A stretch of DNA of 64,000 bases, taken from Gnetum montanum. Lineage: Eukaryota; Streptophyta; Gnetopsida; Gnetales; Gnetaceae. The notes beneath the pieces were generated by a model. That model was not told the origin of the DNA, made no database searches, and saw only the letters and a list, made by a program, of their open reading frames with translations. Shown here one piece after another: positions 13,477 to 23,095 of this stretch (positions within the stretch are counted from its first letter, which is position 1; each line of letters begins with the position of its first letter). The position numbers were made by a program, and so were the translations under genes. The DNA is taken from positions 520,794-584,793 of the forward strand of contig MNCI01017890.1 of assembly GCA_015680685.1 (NCBI GenBank), given 5' to 3'.

Positions 13477-13489
13477 GTCTCTAATACCA
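13477..13489 (-). promoter_or_regulatory. copia primer-binding site (tRNA-iMet type)
   Basis: On the minus strand the sequence two bases after the LTR end reads TGGTATTAGAGAC. The usual plant copia site, complementary to initiator tRNA-Met, is TGGTATCAGAGC, so there are only a couple of differences. It sits between a TGTTG...CAACA-bounded LTR and gag, exactly where it should. Confidence 0.82.
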
Positions 13490-13491
13490 AT

Positions 13492-14417
13492 TGTTGTATC
13501 TTAAAGGTAGCTAAAGCCACTAAGAGGAGGAGAGGATTAGGACCTTATAAAAATCAAGGTAATCAGAGATGAGTAAAAATCATAAACTGAAAACTTAGCC
13601 TAGTAAACATAATAGCTATGAAAGAAAGAATAAATAGACATAGAGATGATTCAACTACTAGATTGACTAAATTACTCTACCATAAAACTCCTAGATCCTA
13701 GTGGGCAAAGCAATTTTATTAACATAAAAAAATAAAGCTACAAGGCTTCTTTCACAATCCTATATTGAGCACAACTACTAAACTTCAAGTCACAAGAAAT
13801 AGCTTTCCAAGCTCAGAAGTAGAAAGAAAAATACTACCTTTTCTCAACTAAGAAACAAAATTTTTACAGATTTCTACGAGAAAGAGAAAGGAGATTTTAT
13901 AGTGAAGAGAAATAGATAATGAGATTAAGATTCAAAGAAGAATAGAGAAAAGAGAAATTCCAGTTGAAGCACCAATGGATAAAAACCAAAATATTTGAAC
14001 TAAGCTTGAGAGTTTCAATTTATACCAATATTTTTTATAGCCATTTCTAGAGCCATTACTAATTTATTGGAGAAACATGAGGGAAAAATCTACAGTTGTT
14101 GTAGATCCATTGGGAGGTGAAACTAAGGAAGAAAAAAAAAGCTATAGCCATTTTGGATCCATTGGAAGAACCTCAAGAATAATTTGAAGCTACATCCATT
14201 ACATCTTAACATCCATTACTACTTTTGGTATGAGCTAAAAAAAGCAGTGAAATCTTGGTAGAGGAGGAAGTATTCTATCATTTCACTTTGCATTAATGGT
14301 CCTATGTTTCCTGCAAAAATAATGAGCTCAACTTGCACTAAAGATAATAGCTCTTTCAATTTCATTTAACTATCCCTATATTTTTTATTATTGAGGCTTA
14401 GGCAAACTTCTGCAACA
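13492..14417 (-). mobile_element. 5' LTR of the copia element
   Basis: On the minus strand the block starts TGTTGCAG at 14417 and ends TACAACA at 13492, giving a perfect 5-bp inverted repeat TGTTG/CAACA at its ends. The left end is fixed by the adjoining primer site. The right end is chosen because CAACA is the matching inverted end; 926 bp is normal for copia. The partner LTR is not in the window, so no target duplication can be tested. Confidence 0.68.
13893..13901 (-). promoter_or_regulatory. TATA box of the copia LTR
   Basis: TATAAAATC on the minus strand, about 520 bp into the LTR and 400 bp before its end, a normal place for the promoter and transcript start. Confidence 0.5.
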
Positions 14418-16500
14418 ATATAAGCTTTTAGCTTTTTCATATAATGGCCCTCTACAACTTGAGCTTTATAAGATTTCAAAGCTACCCATGATGACCCTTT
14501 TTGATGAGGTGAGATTTTATAATAAATGAGCTCTTTACTTTATGCCCACTACTTTTTTTTCATAGTTTAATGAGAAGAGGCTAGGCTAAGTAAAACCATT
14601 TCTTAGTTCTAAAATAAGCTTCATGATCATGATTGATTAGATTTGACTCTTAGATCTTCGATACCTAAGTAGAACCAATTCTAGCTCTAAATAATGTATT
14701 ACTTATGTGGCCAAGATCTTTTAGAGAGCTCTTCGATTCTAAATGATGTGTAGCCCTCATAGAATCACTATTTGGTTTTGAAGTGCTTCCAATTCTTATG
14801 TTGACATGGCCTAATAAAGCCCTTCAATGCTAAGCTTTCCCATATACTAGCTAGGTTTATATATCATGAGCTTTGTTGCAGATGGCATTAGGCCTCTCTC
14901 TTTATCATAGCTCTTTTATAGTTGTAGAGGTTGATTTTATTCATTGACATGGCAAAATGTTCAAGGCTAGATTTTGTAGAATCAAAATTGGTTTTAGAGA
15001 TTGATATGTGTTTTGGATTTTACTCATTCACATGCCCAATTCTAAGCTAAATTAAAAGTTAAAAGTTTCATGTAATACTGATATGGTAAAACTAAATGCA
15101 AGAGACACTGTAAAACCAAAAACAATTCTAGAGCAAAAACTTGAGTTGAATTAAAATCTATTTAAGTACACATGATGAAGATGGACTAATCTTAGTTCCA
15201 CCAAGTCCTATATGTACAAAGCTAACATAGTAGAATCATTTTGGATGGCCTTTGTAGAACTGAAAAATCCTTCTAAAGGTCAATTTCAAATGAGCACTTG
15301 TTCTAGAAGCTAATGTGGCAGAGATAGAAGCCATTAAAAGCATAATTAGTGGTAAAACTAAAAAATGGTTCTAATAGTTGATTCTACAAGTTGATGTGGT
15401 AAGACAAAACTATGCAAACAGAAGCTTGAACCTATGCAATTAAGCCCAACCAAGCTCAAAATACCCAATAGATACTTTTAAGTAGTATTTTATAATTTGC
15501 AGAATCATCATAACTTAAATGGTTCATCCCTACATTAAAAGCATTAGAATTTAGGCTAACCAAGAGTTTTTCAAGTAGGGTTTTTCAATTCACCAAGTGC
15601 TCATAGCTTAAATGGTTCATCCTGGCATTAGAAGCATTAGACTTTGTGCTAATTGGGAGTTGAGTCAACCCAACTTTTATTAAAATCCTTATCATAGTGT
15701 GGATTTGTAAGACTTTCTACATGTTTTTCTCTATTTGGAATGTAAAATACTTTCAAAAATTTTAAATACAAGTTTGAAAAACTTGGAAAATTATAACTCC
15801 CATCATAATAACATGAAAGATTTCTCCAAAACATCATTAACTAATACTATTAGTTTAGATATTATGACATAAGAAAGGGAGATGAAAAAATCATTAACTA
15901 AATTTGCTTCATGAAAGGTTCAACTAGTGGTTTTAGCCTCTATGCATATAGGGCATCCATTTCAAATTCTTTTGTTGCCTCTGGTAAAAAAAGTTAAGAA
16001 TAAGTTGTCCATAGAAAGTTTAAGCATAGAAAAGAGTACCTTAATCCAAGTATTTCTTTCCTCATTGCATGAAGTGGATACTTACATAATTTATCCGTAA
16101 ACAAAAATAGTAAAGCTAGTTTGAGCATAAAGTTTTAACTACTTTTATTAGTCTTACAGAAACTAATTAACTTATAATACAAATAAAAGTTACTTATGCA
16201 CAATTTTCTCACATAAGTTTTGCAATTTTTTTTTAATAATAGGCCATTGCATTTTTTTATCTTTGAAGAGAACCAAGGGTATTTTAAATCATTTTTTTAG
16301 TTTCTTTTCTGCTAAGAAAAGAGCACTTTCTTGTGTGTTACTTGTATATAGTTTTGGTAGAAACATAAATATTATTTAATTTGCTTTTAATAATAAATAC
16401 ACTGTAAAGTAATTAAACTCAAACTTCAATGGAAAATCTTACTTAAATAAAATTTGAGAATAATAATTAGGCTGAAAAAAGATTTCACTTTAGAAAACAT
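14418..16500. other. AT-rich sequence with one imperfect duplication
   Basis: No coding motif was recognised. The stretch resembles decayed LTR or leader DNA. The only clear structure is the duplication at 15508-15662. Confidence 0.4.
15508..15662 (+). repeat. imperfect direct duplication, period 93 bp
   Basis: A segment of about 62 bp beginning TCATAACTTAAATGGTTCAT at 15508 recurs at 15601 as TCATAGCTTAAATGGTTCAT, with most of the following bases conserved. Confidence 0.7.
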
Positions 16501-16666
16501 TTAGAGATTTTAATGTATGAATTATATTATATTAAAAAAATTTATAAATTTAACATGCAAAGGTCAATCTTTGAATAAAGATTTTGCAAAGTATCATGAA
16601 AAAATTTCATGGCAAATACGGTCAGATTCATACCCTATTCCTTATATGGAATCAATGGCTTTGAAT

Positions 16667-16870
16667 GTCACGGACTTTCCCACTTTTTCTGATTCTCTAA
16701 ACCCGATATATTTTGCAACTCTTGAACCATGCTTTCAAGTGACAATAGCGAAGACACAGAAGAACAGTATGTGAGTGCTTTTTTCCACGATTAAATATGG
16801 CACGCTCAATCATTTTTTCTGACTCTCTAAACACCCGAGCATCTTTTGAGATATCTTTTGTGGCTCTTTA
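16667..16870 (+). repeat. imperfect duplication about 134 bp apart, CpG-containing
   Basis: TTTTCTGATTCTCTAAACCC (near 16684) recurs as TTTTCTGACTCTCTAAACACC (near 16818) with related flanks. CpG is frequent here, unlike the element-derived DNA to the left, which marks the start of the gene neighbourhood. Confidence 0.55.
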
Positions 16871-16947
16871 AAATAAGAGAAAAGCAGAAAAACGGCACGT
16901 ATAGTTGGCCCACATGATTCTAATGCGCATAAAGTTAGTTGGTTTCT

Positions 16948-17027
16948 CGAGGATGAAATTTCTAGTTATCAAATCGGTCTTCCATTTCGAGGATGAAATT
17001 TCTAGTTATCAAATCGGTCTTCCATTT
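16948..17027 (+). repeat. exact tandem duplication of a 40-bp unit
   Basis: The unit beginning CGAGGATGAAATTTCTAG occurs at 16948-16987 and again without change at 16988-17027. Perfect identity in an otherwise decayed region points to a recent event. It lies about 370 bp past the stop codon of the AP2-like gene. Confidence 0.92.
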
Positions 17028-17397
17028 CTATCCTATTTGGTACATCATTTGCGTTTGGTGGGCAAATGGGCCAACACGATAATTGGAATATGACTTATAA
17101 TTTGGAATATAGCTTATAATTTGTCCAAGGATCCAATTAAAGGATCATCACTATAACATAGGATCATCATTATATCAAAGCTAAGATCTTGGAATAATAT
17201 GAATCATAGAAACAGAAAACGCAGTGAGCGACTGACTATGAAGCAGACAAGCAGAGGGGTTCTGGAAGGAAGGGAGGTGGGACCGCGGGATAGACCATTT
17301 GCAACGCTAAACCTAATGATAATTCATGTATGCTGTTTTGGTTTTTGACAAAAAAGAGTACGAGAGATCCATAATGTGAAGAAAATCTGTGTTACTT

Positions 17398-18400
17398 CTA
17401 CATCTCTGATTGCCTGCGTCTTATGGCATCCTCAAGATCATCCCTAGCTTGGGGAACCAAACCCTAGAACCACGACAAACAGTACAAACACATAATAGAT
17501 GAAGCAACCCTAGACATACTTTAAAGTTACATGTACAAGATCATTGAATCTAAATCTCACCTGTGAACAACCTCTGGAATCTCCCCTGGCCTCACTTCTT
17601 AGTTTGCAGATCATTTCATCTTTTGGCATGGCCTTGAGCTGGAAAACAAAACAGTTCAAAAGTCAGAAACAGTTTTTACTGTTTACACATGAACACGCGG
17701 CATTTGCCGCCCCGTGATTCTTGCGTGTGTGTGGAATAAAGAATTGAATTAAGCATATTAAAATGGGGCTTGTTTATGTTTCTTTTCTGCATAGTATTTT
17801 AGAGAAAGATGACATCAAAATAGCTTTTAACTGCTAAAGCATTGACGGTTATCAAACTTGGAGGCAGCCTATAATAGAGATGCATAGCCAGGGTGCCGTA
17901 ATGCTTAAAAAGAAACCATTTTTGCAGCCAAACCTCAGCTATGTAACTGATGTCATAATCAGTTAAGCGATAGTTCAGCTTTATAGTGGAAGGATCTGGA
18001 TTGTCACCCGTCCAGTCATTCATGACAATCATGGCTTTGTCTGCAATCCTAGCAGCAGCTTCTTCACACCAGTGGTACCCTGCCACAAATTCATCTTAAC
18101 ATGATTAAAAGCAGGTGGAAAGCATCAAAACTCAATTTGAGTTACAATTAATTACCAAGGAATATATATTTTCTCTCGGAGGATGAACTCCTGTTAGCCC
18201 TGCGATCACCCAAGTAGATAATAATGTCTGTCATACAGAAACAACGTAATCTCAGAATATGCACCTTGAATTGAAATCTGGACATACCTAACCCTTACTT
18301 CAAACCCTCGAGTTTTTTTATGAGGATATACACCGCAGCGGAAACCGTTCATTCTTGTTAGGATAAAAGCTGCATCTCTTATATCTCTGTCTTCTGCCAT
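17398..18400 (-). CDS. AP2/ERF-like DNA-binding domain protein, five exons
   Basis: Reconstructed on the minus strand as exons 18400-18288, 18199-18156, 18079-17934, 17638-17561 and 17463-17398. Every junction has GT-AG ends (for example AG|GTATGT after exon 1) and the phases agree throughout, giving 447 nt and 148 residues. The start is the ATG at 18400 (MAEDRDIRD); the stop is TAG at 17400-17398. Residues about 19-88 resemble an AP2 domain: GFRCGVYPHKK, then FEVRVR for the first strands, IFLGYHWCEEAAARIADKA matching the WLG...EEAARAxD helix region, and STIKLNY for the usual LNF end. The rest (LKAMPKDEMICKLRSEARG, GLVPQARDDLEDAIRRR) is charged and probably helical. If the domain call is right it is a nuclear DNA-binding protein. 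The short length, the domain split over three exons and the weak YRG and WLG motifs are unlike typical ERF factors, which often lack introns. The exon structure is much more certain than the family. Confidence 0.72.
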
Positions 18401-18534
18401 TGCTTAATTTAGCAGGATCTTACAAATTCAAGTATCTAACCAATGCAAAGGTTACAGATGTGGGAAGGATTTAAGCAGTAAGGGCCTTAATTCGAAGAAA
18501 GAATCTTCCTCCTAATTAATCAATATTGTAGCAT
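18401..18534 (-). promoter_or_regulatory. probable 5' UTR or proximal promoter of the AP2-like gene
   Basis: Directly upstream of the start codon, with no other reading frame. No definite TATA box was seen, so the transcript start is unknown, and a further non-coding upstream exon is possible. Confidence 0.35.
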
Positions 18535-18650
18535 GGAATTGCAGTGTAGGAAGAAGAAAGCAGCAGCACGGGGAAAGCAGCAAAGTGCAGGGAATTGTAG
18601 TGTAAGAAGTAGAAAGCAGCAGCAAGGGGTGTCAGGGAATTGCTGCAGCA
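18535..18650 (+). repeat. GCAGCA-rich duplication, period 56 bp
   Basis: GGAATTGCAGTGTAGGAAGA at 18535 recurs at 18591 as GGAATTGTAGTGTAAGAAGT, each followed by AAAGCAGCAGCA. The open frames across this block on both strands come from its GCA/CAG content. Confidence 0.75.
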
Positions 18651-18730
18651 ATAGCTTATTTAGTGTTAGTGGAAGAGAGAGAGCGGACCAAGAGAAGATC
18701 AAAGCAGCAGCGATGGGAAGTGACCTTACG

Positions 18731-19094
18731 CAGACCCAACTCCCTGGAAGATCAGAGCAGCAGCAGCACCACTTCACTTCACGTAGATTGAACAGAAGAC
18801 AGGAAGAGAGAAGACAATGTCGTGACCTCTGGCAAACCCAGGTCACTGCAAGACAAGGGATAAGAGCAGCAGCACCAACCACAGGAAGGGAAGAAAGAAA
18901 ATGCTCAAGATGAGCAGACCCAACTCCCTGGTAGAGCAGAGCAGCAGCACCACCACTTGATGTAGATTGAAGAGAAGACGGGAAGAGAGAAGACAACGTC
19001 GTGACCTCAGGCAAACCCAACTCACTGCAAGACCACGGATAAGACCAGCAACACCTATGACAGGAAAGGGAAAAAAGAAAATGCTCAAGATGGG
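18731..19094 (+). repeat. imperfect tandem repeat, two units of about 184 and 180 bp
   Basis: CAGACCCAACTCCCTGG at 18731 recurs at 18915; a third start, CAGAGTCAG, is at 19095. Units share GCAGCAGCA, AAGAGAGAAGACAA, GTCGTGACCTC and AAAATGCTCAAGATG. Open frames of 90-166 codons run across it on both strands, but they follow the repeat and have no family features. Confidence 0.85.
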
Positions 19095-19269
19095 CAGAGT
19101 CAGAAACAGCAATGAAGCCTATAAGGAATGCTCAAAACCCTCTCACACGGATAGACAGAAATGGCGACGAAGCTTCGATTGATGGATGCTGAGTGATTTA
19201 CAACTCTCACGAAGGTATATAACTCATACATTTTCTTGATATGTGTCGTTTTGGGAGCATATTTTCTTG

Positions 19270-19395
19270 ATGGCCGACATGGAAAGGATGGAATTTCGCA
19301 GCATTTTACCTGGTTTGAAGGACGTGTTTTGCCCCGACATGCCTGACATGCAAATCCCTTTTGGCATTGCCCCATATGGGGGCTTGATCTTCTGA
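19270..19395 (+). CDS. small unrecognised ORF, 41 codons
   Basis: ATG at 19270, TGA at 19393-19395. The product would contain MADMERMEFRSILPGL and end in PYGGLIF. It lies in CpG-richer DNA between two repeat blocks. The composition is protein-like but short; no family was recognised and no splice partner was found. It could be chance, or part of a gene whose other exons I cannot see. Confidence 0.2.
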   Translation: MADMERMEFRSILPGLKDVFCPDMPDMQIPFGIAPYGGLIF

Positions 19396-19457
19396 AGAGC
19401 GTCTTTCGGCATCTGTTTTGATTGTCGACCATACAGCATTGTGGATTGTCAACACCG

Positions 19458-19510
19458 TTTTGAACCAGCTGATCAGTTATAAGTTATATGCTGATTCAGC
19501 TGGTTCAAAA
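19458..19510. repeat. inverted repeat (hairpin), arms of about 19 and 20 bp
   Basis: The left arm TTTTGAACCAGCTGATCAG (19458-19476) pairs with the right arm CTGATTCAGCTGGTTCAAAA (19491-19510) with one bulged base. The 14-base loop and the right flank both contain GTTATATG. Confidence 0.88.
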
Positions 19511-19586
19511 GTTATATGCCATCGAGGGCATTTTACTTTGTTTACGCGGTTTGGTTCACGCGTCGACAATTCACAACTAAGACCAC

Positions 19587-19894
19587 GCGTGCACCTTGTC
19601 TGTGATTGTCACTGCCACTAATTGCTTTGACTATGTCCTAATAAGAATTGGGGAAGCGACCGCGTGCACCTTGTCTGAGATTGTCACTGTCACTAATTGC
19701 TTTGACTATGTCCTAATAAAAATTTCGTCCACGTAAATCTCCTTCGTCTGTGATTGTCACTGCCACTAATTGCTTTGACTATGTCCTAATAAGAATTGGG
19801 GAAGCGACTGCGTGCACCTAGTCTGTGATTGTCACTGCCACTAATTGCTTTGACTATGTCCTAATAAAAATTTCGTCCACGTAAATCTCCTTCA
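19587..19894 (+). repeat. four-copy tandem repeat of about 75 bp with 148-bp higher order
   Basis: The core TCTGTGATTGTCACTGCCAC starts at 19599, 19674 (variant), 19747 and 19822. Copies 1 and 3 end in AATAAGAATTGGGGAAGCGA and copies 2 and 4 in AATAAAAATTTCGTCCACG, so the array is two units of a 148-bp dimer. Identity between the dimers is very high. It is CpG-rich compared with the surrounding elements. Confidence 0.9.
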
Positions 19895-20079
19895 CTGTCG
19901 GACAAACCAGGGACACAGATCCTTTTCTTAGCATATTTTCTCATGCACTGTTCCTGATTATCGTGGAGGATCTATCTATCCTGCTGGTAAGTCCGTTCTC
20001 TACCCAGGCTTCCTCATATTGGAGTACGAATTTAGAGGTACATCCATTATCATATTAGCACAAAACTTTTGTTCCAAAT

Positions 20080-20283
20080 TTGCTGATTTTATCTTTATCG
20101 TTTTGTTATGATACCGGGCTTGGCGTCCTAGTCTCACAAGACTGCGATGATCCTAATGCCATCTACACGCTCCTGCTCGACGTGGACATTTTTGTGGGTT
20201 TTGTTTGTTTTGATTTTAAATTTTCTTTGTTTACACGTTCAAATAAAAAAAGGTATATGAATATAGTTACTGTGTTCCATTAA
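20080..20283 (+). CDS. unrecognised ORF, possible exon
   Basis: An open frame containing YDTGLGVLVSQDCDDPNA and a hydrophobic end. The first half has gene-like codon and CpG content; the end is AT-rich and probably not coding. A donor-like CTG|GTAAGT at about 19987 and acceptor-like CTCTACCCAG just after hint at spliced transcription, but no family or full gene model could be built. Confidence 0.2.
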   Translation: MLILSLSFCYDTGLGVLVSQDCDDPNAIYTLLLDVDIFVGFVCFDFKFSLFTRSNKKRYMNIVTVFH

Positions 20284-20391
20284 AAATATTAAATATTTTT
20301 TATTTTTTAATTTCGTTACTTTACATCTCAAGAAGCTATTCTTTCTTAATGAAAAGATTAATCACAAAATTTTCCCTTACATTATCTTAGA

Positions 20392-20631
20392 ATGGATATT
20401 ACTAGTTTTGTTTGGAGAGTAAAAATTTATCTATGTGGTGACTTTAATGCTAGAATTAGTTCTAATCAAATCCCTATTTTTAGCAAAGAGGCTACTTCTA
20501 GGAGTTGTGCTACTAAAAGACTTTTCCTGAAACTAATTTCCCCCTCCATCCCCTACCTCCTGACCTTGGAGTATACAATGACAACTCTTAAACACTCAAT
20601 GCTTTGCCTATTGGAATTCAAAATAATTTAA
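20392..20631 (+). mobile_element. LINE endonuclease fragment
   Basis: An open stretch contains IYLCGDFNARISSNQIP, the GDFNARI motif of the APE-type endonuclease of plant LINEs. Nothing of the RT follows because a SINE begins right after it. Opposite in strand to the LINE at 4160-6545. Confidence 0.6.
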
Positions 20632-20756
20632 ACATAGGTGCACCACAAGATATATAGTCTACATAGACCTTTATAACTCAACATTGCCCAAAATTGAACC
20701 CATGACTTAGAATATCCAAATCAAGAGCCTTACTACTAGGCTAACACATCATTATT
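20632..20756 (-). mobile_element. tRNA-derived SINE
   Basis: On the minus strand a box A-like TAGCCTAGTAGTAA (20743-20730) is followed about 30 bases on by a box B-like GGGTTCAATTTT (20701-20690), the internal RNA polymerase III promoter of tRNA-derived SINEs. The tail reads to about 20632. No target duplication was found, so the ends are approximate. Confidence 0.6.
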
Positions 20757-20785
20757 TGTATGGAATTATTATAGGTATGTATGTA

Positions 20786-20963
20786 CTATTTAGAAGGGAC
20801 CAACACTTGAAGTGATGGTGAAGTGTTTGTTTATAAACTTGTAACACCTAGGTTCAAACTTTAGCATAGCCACTCGAAACAAGTTTAGCTTTCACTAATC
20901 CATTGCCTTTCCAAGACCTCACCTTGGTGTGATGAGCATTCAATCTCTAGGTAATGATCCTAT
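20786..20963 (+). mobile_element. tRNA-derived SINE with 10-bp direct repeats
   Basis: Box A-like TGAAGTGATGG (20808-20818) and box B-like GGTTCAAACTT (20851-20861) form a tRNA-like head. The element is flanked by TATGTATGTA at 20776-20785 and 20964-20973, a likely target duplication, though the motif is low in complexity. It lies head to head with the minus-strand SINE next to it. Confidence 0.58.
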
Positions 20964-20973
20964 TATGTATGTA

Positions 20974-21955
20974 TTAGCTAGATTTTATCACAAAAAATAA
21001 ATAATTTTCATTATAACTAGGCTTAAAGACTAACTTTTTCACTAGAATTATCATGAAAGAACACACCAATTTTGATTTGTTTTCAACATGAAAATCAATT
21101 CTAGTTAAATCAATTCTAGGATTTCATTAATTTCAAAAAAAATTAATTCTTTTATCTAAATAATAGATATATATTATACATATATAGCTAAACTAGTAGT
21201 TAATACTATTCTCAAGGTTTTTAAAATATGAAAAATGTGGTGGAATTGGTTCTATTAAGATAAATAATGAAACAATTTATGTTTAGGACTATGAATATGA
21301 TATTGTAGCTTAACATACGTTGTCATCAATATGATGTAGTGGGCCATGTTCATGCCTATAAATGCAAGTCCACCATCATGTTGAAAGCAAGTTTTTACCC
21401 AACACTTAGTGAAATTCTTGTAGTTTGTTTTCTTGAAGTTAGAGTTAGTTGTGAATGCCCATAGTTTCATGAATTACAATTGTACAAAATCTTTATTTGA
21501 GTGAATTATTCCTAGATACAATTCATGAATGACATAAAGATCAAGATTTTTCTTCATCATTACAACATTTTCATATAGAATAGATTTACTCTTCCATGTT
21601 CTTTACTTTTACTAAGTCATTTACATTTCTTAAGTCATTGACTATTCTAATGTTCATTAGTAAGTTAAAATGAGTATGAATGATTTCAAACATAAACTGT
21701 AATTGTTTAGTAACTCAATAGTGACTTTGCTTGATTTGCTTAGTAGTAAAGTTATTTGCTAGTCCCAGTAACAATTACATCAGCCTAGAACATGCACAAA
21801 AAATAGAAACATATATTTATCGCTATAGGCTAAAATAGATTTACATTTTCATTGTACTTAGAAATAGAAGTTACATTCATTTTCACTATATTTACCCTTA
21901 GCACATTTAATAGCCAACAACATCACATTATCACATACCTCACTAAGAGTTAAAC
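20974..21955. other. AT-rich intergenic sequence
   Basis: No coding motif, repeat or element end was recognised. The minus-strand frame at 21255-21470 has no family features. Confidence 0.4.
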
Positions 21956-21959
21956 CATA

Positions 21960-22670
21960 CATTTTTCACTTGATAGAAGAGAACATCATGATCATCAAAG
22001 GGATCATTACTACAACAAAGATTATGAATTTAAAAATTATGAAGAACTTCTACTAGCCACTTGTACTATGATTAATATTAAGGAAGTAGTATACATACCT
22101 ACTAGGAATCTAAGGGATAGTCACATCAAGCAACTTGATATAAATCATATTCCAAAGTTTGAATGAGGATATAACATAGATCTACAATATCATCTCCAAA
22201 TCTTTCATGATTTCTACATCCTAGAAAATTTAGAGAATGATTGGTAAAAATTAAAGTTATTTCCAAAAACACTCATTAAGGAAGTAGAGAACTGGTATAG
22301 ATTTTTAGAACTAGAATCAATTAGAAGATGAAGTACCATGCTAGAACTTTTAAATGATAAATACTAATCTTTGTCTAGAGTGTCAAACTTGAGAAAAAAA
22401 TCCAAGGATGGAAATAAGGGACACATAAATCCCTTGATGTATTACTGGATAAATATTATTACCTATTACATAGATGCCCAAGCCATGGATTTTCTCTAAG
22501 GGAACAACTATGACACATCATCATTGGGTTAAGAAACAAAGCAAGAGAGACTCTTGGAGTATATACCCAAGGAAGATTATCAAAGATAACAACTCATTGA
22601 ATTTCTAGACTAGGTAGTGAAAGAAGAAGAAGAGCTACAAAAAGGGGAATACAATGAAGAGTAGAATAGA
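21960..22670 (+). mobile_element. Ty3/gypsy gag remnant (Tat/Athila-like)
   Basis: Plus-strand frames contain IPKFE, HLQIFHDFYILENLEND, LKLFPKTLIKEVENWYRFLE and LLNDKY, which follow the order of the gypsy gag core (P-F-x-G...H-L...F...L-F-P-x-T-L...W). Stops interrupt it and no zinc knuckle or pol follows; a MITE begins at about 22691. Confidence 0.55.
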
Positions 22671-22690
22671 TTGGCTTATATATATATATT

Positions 22691-23070
22691 AATTTTCCAA
22701 GATGATTTTAAATAAGATGATTTTAACCAAGCTTGACTATTGGACAAGGTAAAAAGATATCTAAAAACGGAATCACTTATCCCTCCTCTATTTCTCTACC
22801 ACTTAATTTAGTTTTATCCTCTTAGTCAAGTTTGTTCTATCTTTGTTTATTCATGGCATTTTTCAGAAATAAATCTCTCACATAAATAACAGCTCAAAAA
22901 TGCCATGAACAAACAAGGACAGAACAAACTTGATTGAGATGGTAAAACTAAGTTGAGTAAGTGGTTGAGAAATAGGGAGGGATTAGTGATTCCATTTTTA
23001 GATATCTTATTACCTCATCCAGTAGTTGGGCTTGGTTAAAATCATCTTATTTATAATCATCTCAACCAAT
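22691..23070. mobile_element. foldback MITE with about 175-bp inverted arms
   Basis: The left arm (about 22691-22866) and right arm (about 22893-23070) are inverted copies with a spacer of about 26 bases. Matching pieces include AAGATGATTTTAACCAAGC, AGATATCTAAAAA, GGAATCACT, CAAGTTTGTTCT and CATGGCATTTTT near the centre. There is no coding capacity. Both sides are TA dinucleotide runs (about 22677-22690 and 23073-23095), so the insertion went into a TA repeat, which hides the target duplication. Confidence 0.85.
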
Positions 23071-23095
23071 TGATATATATATATATATATATATA

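Noticed and set aside
18520-19112. 166- and 89-codon minus-strand frames and a 126-codon plus-strand frame
   Set aside because: They follow the GCAGCA-rich tandem repeats, overlap on both strands and have no family features.
19599-19894. CRISPR-like array
   Set aside because: The repeats are contiguous, imperfect 75-bp units without unique spacers, in plant nuclear DNA.
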